Origin: Bacteroidales bacterium UBA2716
GTDB taxonomy: Bacteria; Bacteroidota; Bacteroidia; Bacteroidales; UBA932
Assembly: GCA_002354005.1 (NCBI GenBank)
Contig: DEKS01000137.1
Location: forward strand, 1-9,490
DNA length: 9,490 nucleotides
Reading direction: 5' to 3'
Shown here: piece by piece, positions 6,135 through 9,490 of the stretch
How the letters are laid out: every line of letters begins with the position of its first letter
Numbering within the stretch: the stretch's first letter is position 1
Made by a program: the position numbers and the translations under genes
The notes under the pieces: model-generated
Database searches by the model: none
Seen by the model: the letters and a program-made list of their open reading frames with translations, nothing else
Told to the model about the DNA's origin: nothing

Positions 6135-6741
6135 AAGTCGACCTTTTGTTACGGTCATTATTGCGGTCGTTTTGTTTTCTCCTGCTCTGTTGGGGCAAGA
6201 GAAACGAGTGTACAACCATATCGATTTGAGTGTCGGCGGTTTTTTTGAAGGAGGAAAGAACGTTCAGTCTCCCGGAATAGCCATTCGCTTGGGATATGGG
6301 GCCGATATAAAGTTGACTGACAGGTTTTCACTTATGCCCGGAGCTGGTGTTCGTGGACAAAAAGCGGCTCTTGGGGTGTTGGGGAATAAGGGTGGCTCTT
6401 CTGATGGATTATTATTCGCCGATGTTCTTTGTCAGGCACGCTATCATTTTAAGCATATAATAATTGGCCTGGGGCCAAATGTATCATTTGCGGTGGCAAA
6501 TATGAATTACGGCGTTGAGAATTATGGCGACCCAACGCATCCTTTAGTCGGGAAGAAACAATTTTCCACTATAGATGTGGGCTTAGTCCCGAGTATCAGT
6601 GTCCCGTTTGGAAAGCATTGGGAGTTTGGTGTTGAGGCGATAATCGGCCTTACAAATATGCGCATTCGATATGAGGATGCCAATGCTGGGGCTTCCACGT
6701 ATATGCATACCGTCTCCCTCTTTTTCGGATACAGATTTTAA
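6112..6741 (+). CDS. Small outer-membrane beta-barrel protein
   Basis: This 209-residue protein has an N-terminal signal peptide (basic KNWTYKSR, then the hydrophobic stretch FVTVIIAVVLFSPALLG, cleavage probably near GQ/E). The mature part consists of alternating strands rich in Gly and aromatic residues, such as HIDLSVGGFFEGG, IAIRLGYGADIKLTDRFSLMPGAGVRG and HWEFGVEAIIGL. It ends SLFFGYRF, with the terminal Phe and aromatic pattern that guide insertion by the BAM machinery. This is the pattern of the outer membrane beta-barrel families common in Bacteroidales (OMP_b-brl type, about 8-10 strands). The ATG at 6112 lies inside the end of the protease gene, so the two are almost certainly co-transcribed and coupled. 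A TTG at 6097 in frame is possible but less likely. The role is unknown. Given the context it might anchor, export, or protect against the protease, but no sequence feature shows this. It is too large for a staphostatin-type inhibitor. Confidence 0.78.
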   Translation: MGKNWTYKSRPFVTVIIAVVLFSPALLGQEKRVYNHIDLSVGGFFEGGKNVQSPGIAIRLGYGADIKLTDRFSLMPGAGVRGQKAALGVLGNKGGSSDGLLFADVLCQARYHFKHIIIGLGPNVSFAVANMNYGVENYGDPTHPLVGKKQFSTIDVGLVPSISVPFGKHWEFGVEAIIGLTNMRIRYEDANAGASTYMHTVSLFFGYRF

Positions 6742-6777
6742 AAAAGCGATAGGTGTTTCTACATGCTCTTGTAAGAT

Positions 6778-6794
6778 ATGTCTAAATTTATCAT
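6778..6794 (+). repeat. Right copy of 17-bp direct repeat (murA start)
   Basis: ATGTCTAAATTTATCAT, identical to 4656-4672, encodes the first residues MSKFI of MurA. Four more bases (GAAG) follow in both places, offset by one base. Bases upstream of the two copies do not match. This copy gives murA its start codon, while the left copy gives murB its stop. Confidence 0.85.
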
Positions 6795-8085
6795 CGAAGG
6801 CGGACACAAGTTGTCCGGCACCATTACCCCGCAGGGCGCCAAGAACGAGGCCCTGGAAGTAATCAGCGCCGTGCTGCTCACCAGCGAGCCGGTCACCATT
6901 TCCAACATTCCGGAAATCCTGGATGTGAAAAACCTGATCGACCTGCTCCAGCAGATGGGCGTAAAAGTGACGCGCCTGGCTAAGGGCATGTACACCTTCC
7001 AGGCCGATGCCGTGGACACCGCCTACATCGAGACGGAGGAATTCGTGCAAAAATGCGCCAAGCTGCGCGGCTCGGTGATGGTGGTGGGCCCGCTTTTGAG
7101 CCGGTTCGGCCATGCGTGGTTCGCCAAGCCCGGCGGCGACAAAATCGGCCGTAGAAGGGTGGATACCCACCTGGACGGCATGGTGAAACTGGGCGCTCAA
7201 ATGGACTACGACCCTTCGCGGCGCGCGTTCCACCTTACGCAGGAAGGCCGATTGGTGGGCCGATACATGCTCCTGGACGAGGCCTCCGTGACCGGTACGG
7301 CCAATATCGTCATGGCCGCCGTGCTGGCCAAAGGCACCACCACCATCTACAACGCCGCCTGCGAACCTTACCTCCAGCAGCTGTGCAAAATGCTCAACCG
7401 CATGGGCGCTTATATCGACGGCGTGGGCTCCAACCTTCTGCGCATTCATGGCGTAGAGTCGCTGCACGGCACCCTGCATAAGATCCTGCCGGACATGATT
7501 GAGGTGGGCTCGTTTATCGGCATGGCCGCTATTTGCCAGAGCAGCCTCACTATTAAGGACGTGTCCTACTATGACCTGGGCATCATTCCGGATGCGTTCC
7601 GGCGCCTGGGCATCAAGCTGGAGCAGCAGGGGGACGATATTTATGTTCCTGAGCAGGAATGCTATGAGATAGACTCCTTCCTGGACGGGTCCATCATGAC
7701 CCTTGCGGACGCCCCCTGGCCGGGTCTCACCCCGGACCTCTTGTCCGTGATGCTGGTGGTGGCCACCCAGTGCAAGGGGAGCGTGCTCATCCACCAGAAG
7801 ATGTTCGAGAGCCGCCTGTTCTTTGTGGACCGCCTGATAGACATGGGTGCCCAGATTATCCTTTGCGACCCGCACCGGGCGGTGGTAATCGGCCACGACC
7901 ACCGGATTACGCTAAAGGCTGCGCGGCTGGTGTCGCCGGATATCCGTGCGGGTATTGCCATGCTGCTGGCCGCCATGAGCGCCAAGGGCACCTCCACTAT
8001 CGACAACATTGAGCAGATTGACCGTGGCTACGAGGACATTGAAGGCCGCCTGAACGCCCTCGGTGCGCATATTACCCGTGCGTAG
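6778..8085 (+). CDS. murA: UDP-N-acetylglucosamine 1-carboxyvinyltransferase MurA (Asp-type, fosfomycin-insensitive form)
   Basis: MurA transfers enolpyruvate from PEP to UDP-GlcNAc, the first committed step of peptidoglycan synthesis; MurB upstream does the next. The 435-residue length is normal for the family. Visible are the start MSKFIIEGGHKLSG, catalytic Lys22 in PQGAKNEAL, the active-site loop KPGGDKIGRRRVDTH (117-131), Asp320 in LTPDLLSVM (equivalent to the E. coli Asp305 base), and IDRGYEDIEGRLNALGA near the C-terminus. The loop residue equivalent to E. coli Cys115, which fosfomycin alkylates, is Asp121 here. MurA enzymes with Asp at this place, as in Mycobacterium and Chlamydia, are active but resist fosfomycin. 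The start codon lies in the 17-bp direct repeat. I see no promoter in the 36 bases between the barrel gene and murA, so it is likely read as part of the murB-to-murA transcript. The next gene starts after a repeat-derived leader. Confidence 0.97.
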   Translation: MSKFIIEGGHKLSGTITPQGAKNEALEVISAVLLTSEPVTISNIPEILDVKNLIDLLQQMGVKVTRLAKGMYTFQADAVDTAYIETEEFVQKCAKLRGSVMVVGPLLSRFGHAWFAKPGGDKIGRRRVDTHLDGMVKLGAQMDYDPSRRAFHLTQEGRLVGRYMLLDEASVTGTANIVMAAVLAKGTTTIYNAACEPYLQQLCKMLNRMGAYIDGVGSNLLRIHGVESLHGTLHKILPDMIEVGSFIGMAAICQSSLTIKDVSYYDLGIIPDAFRRLGIKLEQQGDDIYVPEQECYEIDSFLDGSIMTLADAPWPGLTPDLLSVMLVVATQCKGSVLIHQKMFESRLFFVDRLIDMGAQIILCDPHRAVVIGHDHRITLKAARLVSPDIRAGIAMLLAAMSAKGTSTIDNIEQIDRGYEDIEGRLNALGAHITRA

Positions 8086-8087
8086 TT

Positions 8088-8136
8088 GTCATTTCGAGCA
8101 CCCTTTTTGTCATTTCGAGCGAAGTCGAGAAATCTC
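8088..8136 (+). repeat. Palindromic repeat, head-only plus full copy, forming the aminotransferase leader
   Basis: A head-only copy (GTCATTTCGAGC, 8088-8099) begins two bases after the murA stop and is followed by a full copy at 8109-8136 with arms ATTTC and GAAAT. The full copy ends on the base before the aminotransferase ATG. The head, spacer, full-copy arrangement is the same as at 3821-3873 in murB. A TTG at 8086 would read through it as a peptide containing SFRAKSRNL, but that is most likely untranslated. Confidence 0.85.
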
Positions 8137-9369
8137 ATGAACTATAGCAAGTACTTTTCCGCCGACGTTCCGTCCTTCCTGCGGTCTCCCGTGCGGGAAA
8201 TTTTCCGTAAGGTGGACCTTTCGGCCATCTGCTCCTTTGCGGGCGGCTACCCGGCGGCGTGCACCTTCCCCCTGGCCGATATCCCCGGCCTCACGGAGCG
8301 GGTACTCTCCAAGTATGGCACTAAGGCCCTGCAGTATGGCGCCACGCAAGGCGTCCTGGAGCTGCGGGAGCTTATTGCTTCGCGCTATGGCGTACCGGTG
8401 TCGCAGGTGCAGATTACTACATCGTCCCAGCAGGGAATTGACGTTTGCGCCCGCGTGTTCCTGGACCCCGGGGACGTAGTCCTTGCCTCCAACCCCATCT
8501 ACCTGGGCGCCCTGCAAAGTTTCAAGGCCTATCGGGCGGAGGTGGTAGATTTGAATGATTTCATGGCGGGAGAGGGTGTTGTCTCGCAAACCGCCTCCGC
8601 TTCGCTTCGACCGGAGTCTCCTTGTCATTTCGACCGACCGGAGGGAGTGGAGAAATCTCCCGCCATCAAATTTATCTATGTCATCCCGGACTTTAACAAT
8701 CCCACCGGGAAAACGTTGACCCTGGCGGAGCGGGAGGAGCTGGTAGCCCTGGCCCGGGAGCTGGACTGTCTCATTGTGGAGGACAGTCCGTACCGGGAGC
8801 TACGGTACTCCGGGGAGGCCGTGACCTCTATCCGTGAGCTGGCGCCGGAGCGCACCTTGCAGCTGGGGTCCTTCTCCAAGATTTTTGCACCGGGGTTCCG
8901 GCTGGGGTGGATTATCGGCCCGGAAGAGTTGCTGGAACAAATCTATGTGTGTAAACAGTGCCTGGACCTGTGCCCGCCGGTTTTGGACCAATACCTGGCG
9001 GCGGAGTTCCTGGGCTCCGGTTTGCTGGATGCCAATTTGGAGAAGAGTGTTGCCGAGTATCGGCGCAGAAGAGACCTTATGGTGTCCCTGCTGGAGAAAT
9101 ATATGCCTTCGGGCGTGTCCTGGACCTACCCGGAAGGCGGACTGTTTTTGTGGCTCACGTTGCCGCCGGCCGTGGATACCGTTGCGCTGTACGATAAGGC
9201 CCTGGCCGCAGGGGTGGCGTATGTGGCCGGTTCCTTCTTCTACACGGACGGCAGCCACCGCAACACCATGCGCCTGAACTTCTCCTTCGTGGCCGAGGCC
9301 AAGATGGAGCCGGGGATCAAGCTCCTGGCTTCGCTGGTGCGGGAGGCTGATTTTGGCGCAGGTCGGTAG
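8137..9369 (+). CDS. PLP-dependent class I/II aminotransferase (COG1167/LysN-like)
   Basis: From the ATG at 8137 this is a 410-residue fold-type I aminotransferase using pyridoxal phosphate in the cytoplasm. Motifs: FAGGYPA (34-40), the substrate and cofactor region YGATQGVLELRELIASRYG, IPDFNNPTG (Asn187/Asn188 region), VEDSPYRELRY with Asp216 and Tyr219, the cofactor lysine Lys248 in GSFSKIFAPGFRLGWI, and Arg379 in MRLNFS, which should bind the substrate carboxylate. The pattern is closest to the free-standing aminotransferases related to LysN and MocR-type domains, with typical substrates such as 2-aminoadipate, branched-chain or aromatic amino acids. The exact substrate cannot be told. Residues about 139-176 are repeat-derived (8558-8671) in a surface loop before KFIYVIPDF. 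The last residues GAGR and the stop lie in a 22-bp tandem repeat. It follows murA by 51 bases and may share its transcript. Confidence 0.9.
   Translation: MNYSKYFSADVPSFLRSPVREIFRKVDLSAICSFAGGYPAACTFPLADIPGLTERVLSKYGTKALQYGATQGVLELRELIASRYGVPVSQVQITTSSQQGIDVCARVFLDPGDVVLASNPIYLGALQSFKAYRAEVVDLNDFMAGEGVVSQTASASLRPESPCHFDRPEGVEKSPAIKFIYVIPDFNNPTGKTLTLAEREELVALARELDCLIVEDSPYRELRYSGEAVTSIRELAPERTLQLGSFSKIFAPGFRLGWIIGPEELLEQIYVCKQCLDLCPPVLDQYLAAEFLGSGLLDANLEKSVAEYRRRRDLMVSLLEKYMPSGVSWTYPEGGLFLWLTLPPAVDTVALYDKALAAGVAYVAGSFFYTDGSHRNTMRLNFSFVAEAKMEPGIKLLASLVREADFGAGR
8558..8671 (+). repeat. In-frame repeat insertion in the aminotransferase, bounded by 16-bp inverted repeats
   Basis: ATTTCATGGCGGGAGA (8558-8573) and TCTCCCGCCATCAAAT (8656-8671) are reverse complements with one mismatch, 11 of the pairs being continuous. 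Inside lies a diverged family copy at 8624-8660 that keeps the GTCATTTCGA head, the GAGAAATCTCC tail and the ATTTC/GAAAT arms, but has a longer middle. A more degenerate stretch with CGCTTCGCTTCGACCGGAG lies at 8598-8616. The copy is translated as CHFDRPEGVEKSP, a different frame from the rsmA and murB copies. The outermost AAAT codes for conserved residues, so part of the inverted repeat may be native sequence. Confidence 0.75.
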
Positions 9370-9436
9370 GGTGAATGGTGCAGGTCAGTGGAGTGAATGG
9401 TGCAGGTTGGTAGGGTGAATGGTGCAGGTCAGTGGG
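9355..9436 (+). repeat. 22-bp direct tandem repeat over the aminotransferase stop
   Basis: Three full units (9355-9376, 9377-9398, 9399-9420) and a partial fourth (from 9421) each begin GGTGCAGGT or a one-base variant and end GTGAAT. Units 1 and 3 resemble each other (GGTAGGGTGAAT ending), while unit 2 and the partial fourth share AGTGG, so the true period may be 44. The TAG stop (9367-9369) and the last four codons of the aminotransferase come from unit 1. Confidence 0.85.
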
Positions 9437-9490
9437 GGATACATCGTTGCACTGGCTCATAAGTAGCTGATACACAGCGAATTGTTGAAA

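Larger units (their letters stand above)
4656..6777 (+). mobile_element. Putative inserted AT-rich two-gene cassette between murB and murA
   Basis: A 2122-bp unit (one direct-repeat copy plus its cargo) separates murB from murA and holds a C10 protease gene and an outer-membrane protein gene. Support: 17-bp perfect direct repeats at both ends; both flanking genes kept whole by those repeats; and a sharp change in composition (19 G/C of 60 bases at 4681-4740 and 24 of 60 at 6421-6480, against 43 of 60 at 7081-7140). The repeat family found in neighbouring genes is absent inside it. No transposase or integrase is encoded, so if it moved it used an enzyme from elsewhere or general recombination. 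Removing one repeat plus the cargo would give murB and murA overlapping by 8 bp, a natural operon of consecutive pathway steps. The insertion is inferred, not proven. Confidence 0.6.

Noticed and set aside
6583..7902. A long minus-strand open frame (about 439 codons) opposite murA and the end of the barrel gene
   Set aside because: It spans two unrelated plus-strand genes and has a His- and Ala-rich composition typical of a shadow frame.
9355..9436. CRISPR-like look of the tandem units at the end of the window
   Set aside because: Units are directly joined with no unique spacers, so this is a plain tandem repeat.
9437..9490. Sequence after the tandem repeat, containing GTAGCTGATACACAGCG
   Set aside because: It has no open frame, hairpin or motif I can identify before the window ends.

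Overview
The window looks like a chromosomal segment of a moderately GC-rich Bacteroidales bacterium, probably an uncultured gut lineage. The evidence is: promoter -7 boxes of the Bacteroidetes type (TAnnTTTG), start codons without clear Shine-Dalgarno sequences, RsmA, MurA and MurB sequences of Bacteroidales type, a lipoprotein with a Bacteroidetes surface-export signal, and the interspersed repeat GTCATTTCGAGCG...GAGAAATCTC that I associate with this group. Genus cannot be set from the sequence alone.

Layout from left to right: (1) a HigBA-type toxin-antitoxin pair, toxin first, with its own promoter (about 71-777); (2) rsmA on the minus strand, whose stop codon abuts the higA stop; (3) a short divergent promoter region, then aspS on the plus strand, followed by a 13-bp perfect hairpin; (4) murB; (5) an AT-rich two-gene block, a C10-family cysteine protease lipoprotein and an overlapping small outer-membrane beta-barrel protein; (6) murA; (7) a PLP-dependent aminotransferase that ends inside a 22-bp tandem repeat. 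Bases 1-70 and 9437-9490 hold nothing I can identify.

The core genes are ordinary housekeeping: RsmA matures 16S rRNA, AspRS charges tRNA-Asp, and MurA and MurB do the two consecutive steps that turn UDP-GlcNAc into UDP-MurNAc. Two things are not ordinary. First, the AT-rich protease/barrel block sits exactly between murB and murA and is bounded by a 17-bp perfect direct repeat, ATGTCTAAATTTATCAT. The left copy carries the murB stop codon and the right copy carries the murA start codon, so both host genes stay whole. This reads as a cassette inserted at a former 8-bp murB/murA overlap, with duplication or recombination at a 17-bp site. Second, one small palindromic repeat family has entered coding sequences in frame in rsmA, murB and the aminotransferase, and also forms the leader of the aminotransferase. 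Copies are translated in all three forward frames and in one reverse frame, and the outer arms keep base pairing while their sequence changes (ATTTC/GAAAT, ATTCC/GGAAT, ATAC/GTAT). This resembles the protein-embedded palindromic elements known from Rickettsia.
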